The position numbers and the translations under genes were made by a program. A DNA stretch of 64,000 bases from Laburnicola sp. R22_1 (taxonomy: Eukaryota > Ascomycota > Dothideomycetes > Pleosporales > Didymosphaeriaceae): assembly GCA_014281115.1 (NCBI GenBank), contig JACONQ010000006.1, forward strand, positions 1,550,001-1,614,000, written 5' to 3'. Of this stretch, positions 32,671-44,907 are shown in pieces (the first letter of the stretch is position 1; each line of letters starts with the position of its first letter). The notes under the pieces were generated by a model that saw nothing but the letters and a program-made list of their open reading frames with translations, did no database searches and was not told the origin of the DNA.

Positions 32671-34205
32671 TTTCCACCCCCTCGCTAAATTCCCAGGGCC
32701 TCTTCTCTGGCGCGCCTCAAGACTTCCATACATGCGCGCAGTCTAGGGTAGGCATTTCCCCTACGAAATCCAGAAATTGCACGCACGATACGGCGACGTC
32801 GTGAGAGTTGCACCTAATGAGCTCTCTTTTACGAATCCAACCGCTTGGGACGACATCTACACCAATAAAGATGGAGCTAACCCCAAGGCATTTAGAAAGA
32901 GCGAGATCTGGCACGGTAACCCTGAGGGCGGGCCTGCGTCTGTTTTCACGACAATTGATATCAAGGAACATGCGAGAATCAGACGATTCATGGATCCTGC
33001 GTTCAGTGAGAGAGCGATTTTACAGCAAGAGCCTATCCTTCAAGACTACGTTAGTCTTTGCATCAAGAAACTCCGGGAGCAAGCTTCGTCAAGGGTAGCA
33101 CCGCGATCAACATCGTGGACTGGTTCAATTTCACTCTCTTCGATATCATCGGCGATCTTTCCTTCTGGGAGTCATTCGGATGCCTTGAAAAGTGCGAATA
33201 CGAGGGCTGGATGGATCAAATGGTTGCGTCTATCAAACTCCACTAGCTATCCACCAACCTGCGACACTATCCCATCATCAACACGTTGTTGAAACCTCTG
33301 GCCGGATTCCTCATCCCAAAGGAAATCATCAAGCAACACATGGACTACAGCCAAAGCGCCGCGGCAAAACTAAAACGTCGGCTCTCGCCCAGTGCCGATA
33401 TCGATCACCAGACATCGTATCACAGCTATTCCGGAGCGAGGATCGAGGATCGAGGAGAAGGACTGACTCCAGATGAGGTCACGTTAAATGCGATGCTTTT
33501 CATCAACGCCGCAAGCGAAACGACAGCTACAGCACTTACAGGCGTCCGTCAACAACCTCCTGCAGAATCCGGAATCCCTAGCAGCGTTGGAAACAGAGAT
33601 TCGAAAGTTCTCATCGCCATCGGATTTGACGTTGCAGGCGTTGAAGCAGCTGCCATATCTCAATGCGGTTCTCAAAGAGGCGCTGAGAATGTGCAATCCG
33701 AAGTGGGTTGGACATGGTTATTCATTGGAACGTCGTATTGATCTAGGGAGCTAACTAACTCAGTCCTATCGGACACATGCGCACCACGCCTCCAAACGGC
33801 GGCATAGTTGCCCCCCTCATCCACCTTTCCTGAATACCTTCTCACGATCAGCAGACACTAGTAAACATCCAACCACTAGCCCTATCCTACTCACCAAAAT
33901 ACTTCCACGACCCCGAAGCCTGGCGCCCCGAGCGATGGCTCGAGCAAGCCGAAACCGATCCCAAGTCACCGTACTACCATGACAACTGGTAGGGTGTTCG
34001 AGCATTCGTCTGGGGACCTTACAGCTGCGTTGGGGAACCGCTTGGGTGGGCGTGGATGCGCTTGATCGTTGCGAAGATGGTTTGGACGTTTGATCTTAGG
34101 GAGGCTGAGACGTCGAGTTCGAGCAGTGCGTGGGAGGCGCAGGATGTTTTTGGGATTGTGGTTAAGCATCGGTTGGATGTTAGGTTTGTGGAGAGGGGTG
34201 CTTGA
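32671..34205 (+). pseudogene. Cytochrome P450, C-terminal body (truncated by inversion)
   Basis: Begins exactly at the hAT copy 3 end with FHPLAKFPGP, the proline hinge that follows a microsomal P450 anchor, so the anchor and ATG are missing here; they are found at 11354-7505. Later landmarks are the I-helix AASETTAT (about 33510), the K-helix KEALR (about 33676), WRPERW (about 33922) and the heme loop FVWGPYSCVG with its cysteine (about 34008-34037). A TAG at 32744 replaces a likely Trp. Frame changes occur near 33085 and 33540, with further stops near 33244 and 33990. The overall sequence resembles fungal isotrichodermin 15-hydroxylase-like P450s; the substrate cannot be assigned. Confidence 0.9.
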
Positions 34206-34749
34206 GTTTGTTGATGGGGGATAGGCAGGTATGGAGGAGGTTAGAGAGGGAAGTTGTTTTGGAGAAGGTGGAGGGGGGTGCGTATATGATATAGCGAATT
34301 GATTCTTTTGGATGATTCATTTTTGACGCGGGAATTTCTGAGAAAACTTGCCTGTGGTGCTAAAGCACCCTGTAGCAACATCGGTGTTGGATGTGGCAAG
34401 GGTAAGAATATTTGACACTGTCCATGTTGCACTGAGTACACTTGAAATTAAGAAATCCCGCATCTGTCATGTGATCGGACCTTTACCGTATACCACTATA
34501 GCTAATCCTAATTGCGTCCTTTTTTTATACGTACTTTAGCTGTTGAACCTTAGTTGTGCTGTTAAGTCTTATAATCTATAAAAGGTTACGTCGACTATAA
34601 ACGGATACAAATAAATGAAGGAAGAAATTCGGGTTTGCCCGGCCTATACACGAACCATTTTGAACAAGATAAACGCTAAAAAAAGCCTTCTCAGGCCATT
34701 TCATTCTGTTATTTCTCGCCCGCTACATGCGCCCAACAAGTGGCATCCG
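34206..34749. other. Intergenic region with a repeat-derived fragment
   Basis: No gene. At about 34494-34612 a segment starting ctatagctaatcctaattg matches, in direct orientation, about 37612-37730 at the end of an AT-rich block. It looks like a solitary terminal fragment of that repeat family. Confidence 0.55.
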
Positions 34750-35384
34750 TTATATTTCCGTAGCATCGAGGCTTTCCAAATTGCGCGGTCTTCGCAAAAC
34801 ACACCTCAACAACCCTCCACTCAAAACGTGATATCTCGGGAAGAACGCCGCACTCTTCTTCGTGTACTTCTCAAGATCTTCCACGCTAGAAAACGTGCGT
34901 ACAATCTCGCCTTTACCACGTCGATGTGCATCAACCACATCAACAAGATTGAAAATCCGGCCTTTCAAAAGCTTCACCTAAGAATTAGTCACAAGACACT
35001 GCAACGCCTGCCCCTTCTAAATTTCCATCTGTCCAAAAAACTCACCTTCTCACATTCCCCCCAGTCAGCTACATTATATACATCTTTTATACCAACGATT
35101 GCACAAAGAGTCTGCCACGCAAGCAAATGATTCGCCTGTGTTCCGAATCTTACATTGAACTCTGAGACCAGCGCTGTACGGAAGTCCTCCCATGCTGCTT
35201 TTCCTACCGCATCGCCGCGTTTCCAGCCTTTTTGCTTGCGCAGACGCTGGTATTCTAATACTGAGGGAGAGTCTGGATTGTGCGCGAAGCCGTCATAGGA
35301 CGAGAAGAAGGTGTCGAGGGGGTGTGTTTTTCCGAGCTTTGTGCGGGCTTGTTTTGCGGTGCGTTGGCGGGAGAGTCTGCCCAT
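34750..35384 (-). CDS. Conserved fungal protein of unknown function
   Basis: Two exons on the minus strand, 35384-35046 and 34977-34750, with a 68-nt intron (GTGAGT...TGACTAAT...TTAG), giving 188 residues from MGRLSRQRTAKQ. The spliced product reads TFFSSYDGFAHNPDSPSVLEYQRLRKQKGW, then AWEDFRTALVSEFNVRFGTQ, LLAWQTLCAIVGI and, across the junction, CEKVKLLKGRIFNLVDVVDA, ending with FPRYHVLSGGLLRCVLR. This pattern (FF..Y..F; GW; F..AL..FN..YGT; W..LC...GI; NLVDLVD; FPR...GGLL) recurs in many ascomycetes without known function; that is recognition from memory. The gene looks intact although wedged between a decayed P450 and an AT-rich block. Confidence 0.8.
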
Positions 35385-35639
35385 GATAAGGGATGTAGTG
35401 GGATGCAAGTTTTTAGGTTCGGATTGTGATGAAATGCGAAGAGCCGGTGAAGTGTTTACAGTGGTGCCTAGAGAAAGTCGGATCACTTGTAAAGTTGTTC
35501 CTTGTAAATAAAACGGCCAATTGTGTACAGTTGAGGGTGCTTGTTCATGCAGGTGAGATGTGGCTGCATGTGATTGGCAGGTCTTCGATGCAGACCTATT
35601 AAGTACTTTATTAAGTTTTACGCAGTGCATAGTTTAAGG

Positions 35640-37735
35640 TTAATAATTATATTAATTATTTAGGGTTGCTCCCTTTACTACTAGTTTAGTATATTTTAAA
35701 TCTACTTTTTATTCTATATATAGATTTTTACCTTAACACCTCTCTCCTTATTATTAAGCTTATAGTTCTTATTCTTTTTAATAATAGTAGTAAAAGTGGC
35801 CTTTTACCTCTAAATATACGCGCAATTAATATCTTAGTATTAATTACCTACTATTCTTATTAAAAATACTTTAAGTAAGGGAGTTAAACTTATAGGTTTA
35901 CTTTACTAAAATCTTAAAGTGTAGCTCTAGTAGCTAAAGAGCCTAAGTACTAGTAATACTATATATCTTTATTTTTTTACTTATAATTTAACTTCTTCTA
36001 GTATAGTAGTTATTAAAGTAAGAGAGTTAAGAAATATAGGTTTAAAAGTTACTTATACTACTATAGTATATTAATAAAGCTATAATAGTTTTATTAATAA
36101 AAGGAATTAAAGTTGCTATAATAGTTATAGATTGCCTTTATAGTAGGTTATAATAAGAATATAAAGTAAAGGCACTTTTTCCCCTAGGGTTAATTCGTAA
36201 TATTACGTAATTCTAGGCTGGCTATTTAACTAACCACTGTGTTACGTAATTAATAATTTCTTTAATAATATTTTTTGCTATAATAACAATAATAATAATT
36301 ATAACAGCAACTAACCTAACTATTTTATTAACTTTCTTCTATAGTATATCTCCCCTTACAACTAGCGAGCTGTATTCTGCCCCCCTAGGACCTCGCCGCC
36401 GCCTATCTCCCCTATGCTCTTGCCACTACCGCTTACCCTCACCCTTATTGCTTAGTTGCAGTCCCCTACCTTAATAGTACCCTAAATAATTACTACTATA
36501 TCTATAAGCTTCTTGCGCTATAATTGCGCTTTTAAACTTCTATAGTTCCTAAGGAACTACTACTTATTATCTAGTAGCTACCCTATACCTTTGCTTTGCT
36601 AGTTCTTATCTTTAAGCTTCTTTAGTAACACCTTTACTTTGTCCTATTATTATAGTATAAACGCCTAATCTAACCTTCTATTTAGGTACTAAAGAAGTGC
36701 TTTGTACTCTAGAATCTAAAGTTATAAAACTAGCTAATAGGGCCTAAATAGCTAAGGCTAGGTATTGTTAAAGATATTAAGATTAAGAGGCCCCTCTAAT
36801 AACCCTACTTATTATATAAAATTACTAAATCTCTAGAAATTATCCTTAACTTTGCCTAGCTAATCCTCTATATACTTTTAGAACTCTACTATAGCTATGC
36901 TATCCTATATAAAAGTAGTAGTATAGTTAGGCTACTAGAATATTATTATATTACTAGATATAATAGATAAAGAGCTAGATTTAAAAGATAGTAGTAGTAG
37001 TTATGTATTAAAAATAAAGATTTAGTATACTAGGCGTTACTAATATTATAAGAGTAGGCAGACTTTATACGCTATATATATAGCAAACTATAGTTACGCT
37101 ATAGCTACTAGATTGCAAACGTAATAACTAAACTATAGTTAAATATCCTATTGCCTACACTGCTCCTGTGATTGCGACTCTGCAGTCTACTATAGCTCTC
37201 TAATAGTCTACTAGTTAAGAGATAATATATAACTTAGTTATGCTAAATAGCAGACTATTTATTAACTGCTATTAATAATACTACTATAAAGAAAGTTAAT
37301 AACAAAATTATTATTATTTTATATATATTTTATTACTACCACTGTGTGCTAGGTACTAGGTTTTAGTGCCTTCTATTTTACTTCTCTCTGTGTATAGTGC
37401 GGACTCGACCTTAATTAGAATCTCCACACGACGAAGATGTTCAAAGTAAAGGCACTAGCTTTTATCCTACTTCTTTTATTACTACCCTTTAATAGGCTAT
37501 TTTGCCGCCCTTTAGAGCTCTATAGTTAAATAATAACTCTAAGATTACTATCCTATAGTTCGCTGTTATATAATCTGCCCTTATAATTATTATATTATTC
37601 TTTAGCTTCCTACTATAGCTAATCCTAATTGCGCCTTTTTTTATATACTTTAGCTATTAAACCTTAGTTACACTTACTATTAAGTCTTATAATTTGTAAA
37701 AGGTTAGTTCGACTATAAACTGATATGAATGAATA
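35640..37735. repeat. AT-rich, RIP-degraded repeat block (unclassified family)
   Basis: TA-rich with stops in all frames. The segment 36181-36420 (ccctagggttaattcgtaatattacg onward) recurs in direct orientation at 51660-51900. The segment 36960-37440 recurs reverse-complemented at about 50500-50900. The terminal segment 37612-37730 recurs at 34494. These shared blocks show a repeat family, but I cannot assign it to a superfamily from what survives. Confidence 0.65.
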
Positions 37736-39072
37736 AATAAATAAAAATGTGATTGGCCATGCATGCTGCATTTGCTCACCTGCAGAAATTGAGGCAGCTA
37801 GTGACCCCCCATAATTGGTTTGCACTTCAGAGCGCTGGCTACACGTGGAAATGTGAGGGCTGCTTGCATAAGGCTGCGTTACCCCTCTCCATGTATGTCC
37901 TGCTAACTAATTTTACGCCTGTGTATGTTCAAATGGATCCTACTCATCAGAGTAGTCCACCGTCTACACTCCTGTTTTCTAAGTTACATGTATGATTTTA
38001 CAAGTTAAGTATTTTCTCAGATCAACATGACCTCCCTATTGTTTGCTATATGCGCTATTCAATACATTATATTTGTGGCCATAGATACTACTACACGAAC
38101 TGGAGGAGGGGAAGCTGTTTCCGCAATGGACATATATGCCAAAGCTACACTAGACAAGGCGACGCCATGATATACCAAGAATGTGACATGGAAAGATAGA
38201 TTAGAATTTGTTGGTACTGCATTACTGTGATCAACAAGCTCGCACAGTGTCTATCTCGAAGATGAGCTCGAACCCACCATGGGTGAAATATCTTTTAAGT
38301 AGTGAATATGACCTTAGGGACGTGATCAAAATTCTGCAAGATTTCATACCAATCTTGAGCCTGAACATGATCTACCTAGCAACCCACTTCTGTCCTCTGG
38401 CCTTGATTCTCGTTTCTGCAGTTGACCCGTATGTCCAAATACTGTCCAGAGTCGAGAACCCTTCCTTCCGCATTTTCTTGGCTCATTGTTCGTCCTAAGC
38501 AATCGTCTGGTGGATTTTTAGATGCTTCAATATGATTGTCCGAGGCGAAGTTCGGGAGATTACTTGCGGGGTCGTGATCGCGCGGTGACGCATTAGTGCA
38601 ACCCCATTACAGCAATTGCATTCACTACGAATGGCAGATGATTGCTCGTAACAAAAGAAGTGAAGATTTTGTTTCAGCATATGGCGAGCATCATTCTACG
38701 TGGAGGCAGAGTACAAGCGAACAATACTAGTGGCACGACAAACAACTTTCCAACTCACCCTTTCATAGTAGCGGTCTCAAGCTCGCACAACAATAGTCAG
38801 CTTCAAATGACGACTAAGAACAAAGCACCACATCCACCAAAACACAATCGAACAATATTAACCCAACCCCCGACAAGCAAAGCCCCCACAACATCAAAAC
38901 TCAAAACTAGAACACCATCATCCATCTCGCCATTGACATCAGCAAAATTGCGCACAGTATCTACCATACAACTTCGAATATATCTAGTGGAAAGGAGTCA
39001 GACGAAATCTCTCCACCACCATCAGTACAAGTCAGCTTCGCAAAGAAACAACTTCGTCAAATACCAGCCACC
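37736..39072. other. Non-repetitive region without a convincing gene
   Basis: Base composition returns to normal. Short open frames (37753-37995, 38208-38498, 38642-39076) lack family-like sequence. The last few hundred bases are A/C-rich and likely include the 5' UTR of the secreted protein gene at 39073 (caccaccatcagtac... just upstream of its ATG). Confidence 0.5.
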
Positions 39073-39415
39073 ATGAAATCCTACGGTTTCAACATCTTCG
39101 CCATCATAGCCGTCCTTTCCGCCGTGCTCGTCAGCAGTGCTCCCGTTTCCGGCGATGCCATCGATGCCGCCCCTGTCGAGGGTGTCGACGCTGCCGAGGT
39201 CCCTGACTTCGAGTTCACCATCCCCGGCGCCATCATCGAAGAGCATGAGGGTAAGTAGCGTCCAAATCAGGCAGAGGCTGTGATAGCCCTTCGTATGCGA
39301 GACAAAACATGCTAACGTTCATATAGCTCCCAAGGTTGGGAGGGGCATGAAGGTCAAGACCGGACACTTCAAGAACCCCAGTGGCTTCAAGATCCAGGGT
39401 TGCCTGATGATGTAA
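39073..39415 (+). CDS. Small secreted protein, 88 residues (candidate effector)
   Basis: Two exons, 39073-39250 and 39327-39415, joined across a 76-nt intron (GTAAGT, CTAAC, ATAG). It starts MKSYGFNIFAIIAVLSAVLV, a clear signal peptide with probable cleavage after VSSA. The mature part is first acidic (APVEGVDAAEVPDFEFTIPG) and then strongly basic after the intron (KVGRGMKVKTGHFKNPSGFK), with one Cys near the end (QGCLMM). The ATG context is good (CAGCCACCATGA). No homologous family is recognised. Small size, a signal peptide and a position among repeat blocks fit effector-like genes, but that role is only a hypothesis. Confidence 0.75.
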
Positions 39416-40037
39416 ATTGGAGGCCAATGGGAATTCTTGCCATACGATAGAGGGTGTGTAATAGAGTGGAGGTAGCGGAACAACTTGATTTTCTTAGTGT
39501 ATAGGGGTTGGTGCCGAAGAAGCCTCCCTAGCAATTGAGAAATTTGATTTTGGCCTGCTGAGAGTTGGTTGCTGATCGATTCGATTTACTTGCGCTGTCG
39601 TGAAGCGTGCATGTGACTGTGGTGATGATGGCAGTTGGATTGGTCGGTTTTGTACGGGTTGGTTGGGCACGCGGTATACTGATTGCACTTGATTCGTATG
39701 TCGAGCATGTGCCATGATGACTTTATAGCCTTGAGTGGTAGAATGATAGCTGAGAGAGTGAGGACAGTGGAGGGGGTGGATTGAGAAGCTATCGCCAATG
39801 GGACGATGGTGAAAAATAGTGAAAAATGGTGAATTGAACAGCAAAGCCTTTCCAGAGGATCAATGCAGAAGAACCTGAAAAGGACCCATACTCCAGGCCC
39901 TGTACATGTTTGTGGAACAAGAAGAGTCGCTAACCGCCCTCCATATGATACGTAAGTGTATCAAAGTATCCCGGCATAATCATCCCACCCTAACGCCGTA
40001 GCCAGAGTAATGGGTAATGAGCAAGTATCGACAGAAA
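39416..40037. other. Intergenic region between convergent secreted-protein genes
   Basis: A 622-bp region between two gene 3' ends, with no open frame of recognisable family. A short tandem gtgaaaaatagtgaaaaatggtgaa lies near 39808-39833. Confidence 0.55.
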
Positions 40038-40654
40038 TTACTTGCGCTTCACAAAGGTGACGCCGAACACCGTGTCTTTCAGTGTCGATATCCCACCGAC
40101 TGTGACTTCGCCAGCGCTAGGACCCAAGCCTTCGAGACGACAGCCATTGGGTTCCGTCTTCAAGAGAAGCTCTCGGAAATAACCTTTGCACTCTTCTTTT
40201 GTCAAGAAGACACCGGCGGAGTCTTCAGGCTGCTTTGCTGGGGTGACGGCGACTTTGTAGAGGTTAGTTGAGCCGAGTCATCATCAAGATAGCAATACTT
40301 ACAGTTGACTGCCCAGCCACTTAGCTTGTTGTGGTTCTCCTTCGACTCGACCAGGGCGTTCAAGGTTGTATTTTTCGGCCCGTCGAGCTTGTAGTTAATT
40401 CTCTGGGTGCAAGCTGTGCCTTGGGGGAGGTTCTCGGGATACGCGCAATCGGGAAGAATGCCAGCGCAAGCATGGTCGAAGATCACAGAGCCCTGCTCCG
40501 GGCCCATAACCAGCGAAATGTACTTGTCTGACGTTGCGTCGCAGGCTGCAGTGGTGCCTTCTGCTGGCTGCCATTCCGTGTCGTTCTGTCGAGCGACAAG
40601 AGGTGCTCCGAGAACGCTGGCTAGCAAGCCGCCGAGGAGAAGCGCAGTGTACAT
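40038..40654 (-). CDS. Secreted cysteine-containing protein, 183 residues
   Basis: Two exons on the minus strand, 40654-40303 and 40237-40038, with a 65-nt GTAAGT...CCAG intron. Starting at MYTALLLGGLLASVLGAPLV gives an immediate signal peptide followed by a possible VARQ processing site; an in-frame ATG at 40699 would add 15 residues. The mature protein has six cysteines (AACDA, HACAG, PDCAY, TACTQ, EECKG, NGCRL), a number that allows three disulphides, and N-glycosylation sequons NDT and NTT. It ends VTFVKRK. I recognise no domain. It is most likely an extracellular or wall protein; an effector role is possible but unproven. Confidence 0.8.
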
Positions 40655-42016
40655 GTTGTTGCAGATGATGAGGAGCCTCGAGGAAGAGAAGCGAGGCATG
40701 TCTATCTCATATTAGATCGCGGCTAACTGCATGCGCAACGCGCAACTAAACCTACACGACTGATCGACAAGGCAGAATAGAGGATGCTGGAATGAAGCTC
40801 CAAGTATTCGTGTTGGTGTTGGTGTCTGTGTTCTTCGCAGCAAGTGCCTGCAAAAGAGAAGTGGCGAACGGTTGAGTAAGGAGTGACGACAAAAGAATGG
40901 CTAGGCTCCTAGGAATCCCACGATCACTGTGCAACAGGCGGCCCGCAATAAAGTGGCCAGCAAACAGAGCGATGAGGCCATGTATATGCGAAGGCCGCCG
41001 TTTCACGCCACAATTAAACATTGCCCCATTTTAGCTGTGCCAAAGGGGTCCAGTTTGATTTTTCTCACCATCTTGCGGCGATGTCATTGGGGCTGTGAGT
41101 CGACCCCTCCGCTGCCAAGAAATGTGACACTCTTGGTACAAACAAGCCCGCAAACAGCTCAGATAGATGAATGGTGTAACACGGTCATCAGCATGGTATT
41201 GCGAAAATAAGATTGCGGAGATTGGACGGATCGCAAGAGCTGATCCAGCGAAACGGCTGCGGCCAATCACAATCGTGTACCTGACCATCGTCTGGGGTTC
41301 GTTTCAAAACAAGTGATATGTGCTTAAGAATGGCAGCGTCGGACCCTGCGAAAGGGGAGGAGTGAGGTCATGCGAGGATGTTCGCCGCCGCAAGTAGAGA
41401 GACGGGAACTAGCTATGGTACCTAGGTATCGGTGAAGAGCTGGTGTATTCAATCGCAAGGGTCAGACACGACCATTACATTCCTTCTCCGACAGCGATTC
41501 ATTGTTGAGCATGATGCACGCTTCTGTACAACGCGCCTTTCGTGTCGGTTGGCTATTTCTGTGCTTTTCTCGTGTAGTGGTTTGCAGCGTGCACGAACAC
41601 AGCTTGGCTCCGCCTCCGCCCCACGCCGACGGAATCCGAAGCAAAGCCGCAATATGTTCAAATGTTGGTTTGCAAAGGCTACACATCATGCATAAATACA
41701 ATAATTTTACATAGATTGCTCCAAGTGGCATGTTTGCATATTGTCTAACAATACCTGGGACCAAGCGTCTTCAAGTTGCAACTTTGAGCTGTGCTCACAA
41801 CGCTGTTCCAGAAGGTCTCGTTGGGTTTTGAAATGACCGCAACCATTTCTGATATTCCGCGTGGAAAAAGCGTCCTACATGTGAAACATGAAGATTATAC
41901 ATAGTCGATGCAGATAAAATCACGTGACAAAGCACGTTCCAAGTTCTCTACCTACATAGTACATAGGTACTTTGATGATGCAAAGTCACGTCATAGGGGG
42001 TGACCCATTTTTAGTG
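40655..42016. other. Intergenic region
   Basis: About 1.36 kb of non-repetitive sequence. Frames at 41432-41695 and 41462-41764 overlap in opposite directions and show no family features. I see no RNA gene. Confidence 0.5.
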
Positions 42017-42266
42017 TCAGAAATATTTACGCAACTGTTGAGCGCTCAAATTTGTTCTGGCCGAGGCTTTAGGCTCCGCAGGCGCTGGTGACCCTCCGCT
42101 CGGTACAGCCCTGCATGTTTCCGTGATGGACTGCGTGAGGAAAGGGATATTGGGTATCGTATTATCCAAAGATGGCTGCCATGGAGTGGTGAGAGCTGGC
42201 TGCTGCGGTATGCTTGGCATTGATTGCGTCGGCTGTGTATCCTCCTACTGCGCTGGTAGGGGAGAA
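42017..42266 (-). pseudogene. Possible coding end interrupted by the 42-48 kb hAT
   Basis: On the minus strand a Pro/Gln-rich frame (SMPSIPQQPALTTPWQPSLD) ends LSAQQLRKYF at a stop at 42017. Removing the hAT element and one target copy joins it in frame with 48511-48460 (GRRYSQEAWLEASPLPAQ), apart from one TAG 15 bp from the joint that a CAG-to-TAG change would explain. Upstream of 48511 the frame closes quickly, so an exon start would have to lie there. This is suggestive only; no family is recognised. Confidence 0.28.
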
Positions 42267-44907
42267 CAGAGTTGGCAACAATTAAGTCGACTTAATAACT
42301 TGACTTGATTGACTTCATTGTATTAAGTCAATTAAGTCAATTAAGTCAATTAGGGAGGCGAAATTTAGCAAGTCAATTAAGCAAATCCTGCCGACTTGAT
42401 TGACTTGATTGATAGACTTGAATCCCTAGGATCTTAGGGGTTTATTGTAGAATACTAGATCCTTAGAGTATAAGGCAACTCGGAGTTAACGGACTTTACC
42501 TAAGATAGTTGCCTATCTAGGCTTAGCGCCGTATTTCTGAGTTTCCTTATCTCCCACCACCCATCTAACTTACCTACTTACCCACCACCTCTCTTGCTCT
42601 ACTAACGCCCTCCTCTATTAATATGGCGTCGCCCGATCGCCTAGAAGGCATGAATAGTAACCTCTCTTAAGTTTTTAGCCAGCGGCTTAAAAGCACGGCG
42701 TCACAAACCCCTCCTAAAGATAGTGCCACTAATGTAGCCACTAACGCGCTGTTAGAGCTTAACGCCGAAAGCTCTGTGGGCACCCTATCCGCCACTAATA
42801 TAGAGGATAATAATGACGATTATAAGGGTATTAAATAGGTACGTCTACTAGATTATTATAAGCTAGCTTATAGTGCAAAGCGTAGTTAAAAGAGCTAGGT
42901 TTAGTGGTATAGATATTACCTTTGGCACTGCAAGCAATAACACCTATATTGGCTCTACCGCTATTGCTACTATTATAAGCACCCTACCGGATTTTATTAC
43001 GCTAATTAATTAACTATATTAATTAGGCGCCATCTTAGTAAGCGTAAAGCTGGCCATAGTATTAAGAAAAATAGCCTAAAAGCCATCTTCTACGGTATAA
43101 CTTCCTCCTAGTAATTCTCTCTACTCGCCCATATATATTACAAAGGCCTTAGCATACTATAAAGCGTTGCTAATCTTATTATAGAGAGCTTCTTGCGCAC
43201 AATTTTCCTATGATTAGTGCTTAATTAGGTGGTGGCCGATAATTAGGCGCTCTCTATAATTAAGGGCGCCGCTTTTCGAGCTATATTATGGCAGGCTAAC
43301 CCGCTAACTAAGGCAGAGCTATAGAGATCCCACAACACCCTATAAGCTTATATAATCGCGAAGTATAAGTTATATATACCTGCTATTATTAATTACCTAT
43401 GCAACACGCGATTAGCTATACATATCTTCTTTAATAATTAGACGTTAATAGGCGGCAAGTAGGCGTTAATAGGTATTTATATTTACTACCTTAATTATAA
43501 TAGTAAGTCTCGCGATTACGTATTAGGCCTGCCCTTATTAATAGGCTAGCATATAGACGTTAATATTGCCGCTATTATTAATGCTACGCTTAAGAGCTTT
43601 AAGATTTCTGCCTACAACTTAGGTTACTTTATTCTTAATAACGCCACTAATAATAACTTCGCAATTAGCACCCTAGCTATTAAATATAACTTTAATGGCC
43701 GCTATTAATAGCTACGCTACGCCTACTATATAATTAACCTTGCCGCCTAGTAAACTATATTTGGCAAAGATTGTAAGGCGTTTAAGAATGCGAAGGAGTA
43801 TCTTAATAAGGAGGAGGCGTTTCTTAATAAGTGGCGTAAGGTTGGCCCTCTAGGCGTCTTAATTAATATTATCGCCTTTATTTGTACTCTATAGGCTTAA
43901 TAGCTTCTTAAGTAGTACTAGATAATTAGCAACACTTAATTAGAGGCAGATTGTAAAGTTAAAACACTAGAGATTATTAAGCTAGTAAAGACAAAGTGAA
44001 ACTCCTATTATAACTATTTTGCGCGCGCGCTTAAGCTCTGCATACCTCTTAACAACTATATTAATTATAAGCTTATTAAATATTGTTGCTAGGATATCTA
44101 TTAACGCTCCCAACTGTCTAATCTTAAGAAGCGTTAGTTTATTAAAGAAGACGGTCTCTCTACTAAGGATTAGATAATAATTACAGAGTACTAAAAAATT
44201 CTATAGCTCTTTAAAGAGGCGACTACCTATATAGAGGGCAGGGGCATAGCTAGCACGTTAGAAGCCATCTGGGAGGTGCTCTTTACACTTAATTAGCTTG
44301 CTACCACCCTTAATAAAATGCTGTTTTAATACAATAACGTTGACTTTACTAATATTAACGCCCTAGAGAATTATATATAAGCCACCTATAATATAGCTTA
44401 TATAAAGATTCTTAAGTATATGCGTAAGCTAAAGGATACCCTAGTATACTACACTGCCTACCGTCTCTACCCACGCACAAAAAGTTATATGGATAAAGTA
44501 TAGACTATGCCTCTTAATTATAGTAAGGAGGCTTATGTAGGACCTTACACATATAAAGGCTAACTAGATAATTGCCACGTTGGCTTTTAATACTTATAGG
44601 CAGAGTTTAAAGAGGCCGCCTCTTCTGTTAGTACTCTAGAGCCTCTGGCAAAGAAGGCACGTACTGGGCTAGCTAGCAATTAGTCTGATTTTATAAGAGC
44701 TACCCTATAAGGTGTTAACGCCCATCTAGTCTATTATTGCAATAAGTTTAAGCGCTAGATAATTAAGTTACCTATGCTAGAGGAGTCTCTGTTTACGCGC
44801 GACCCGATTCTATACTAGCTAAGAAAGACTAATAAGTACCCTATCTTATTACGCTTCGCCCTTATAATTCTTAGCATCTCTGCGGCAGCTACTAACCATA
44901 AGAGGAC

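Noticed and set aside
38642..39076. A 144-codon Ser/Thr-rich frame just upstream of the small secreted protein.
   Set aside because: No ATG in good context, no family features, and it overlaps the probable 5' UTR of the gene starting at 39073.
42281..42420. Dense AAGTCAATTAAGTCAA repeats considered as a replication origin or array.
   Set aside because: The same motifs occur at the other end of the element (48310-48450), so they are subterminal repeats of the hAT transposon.
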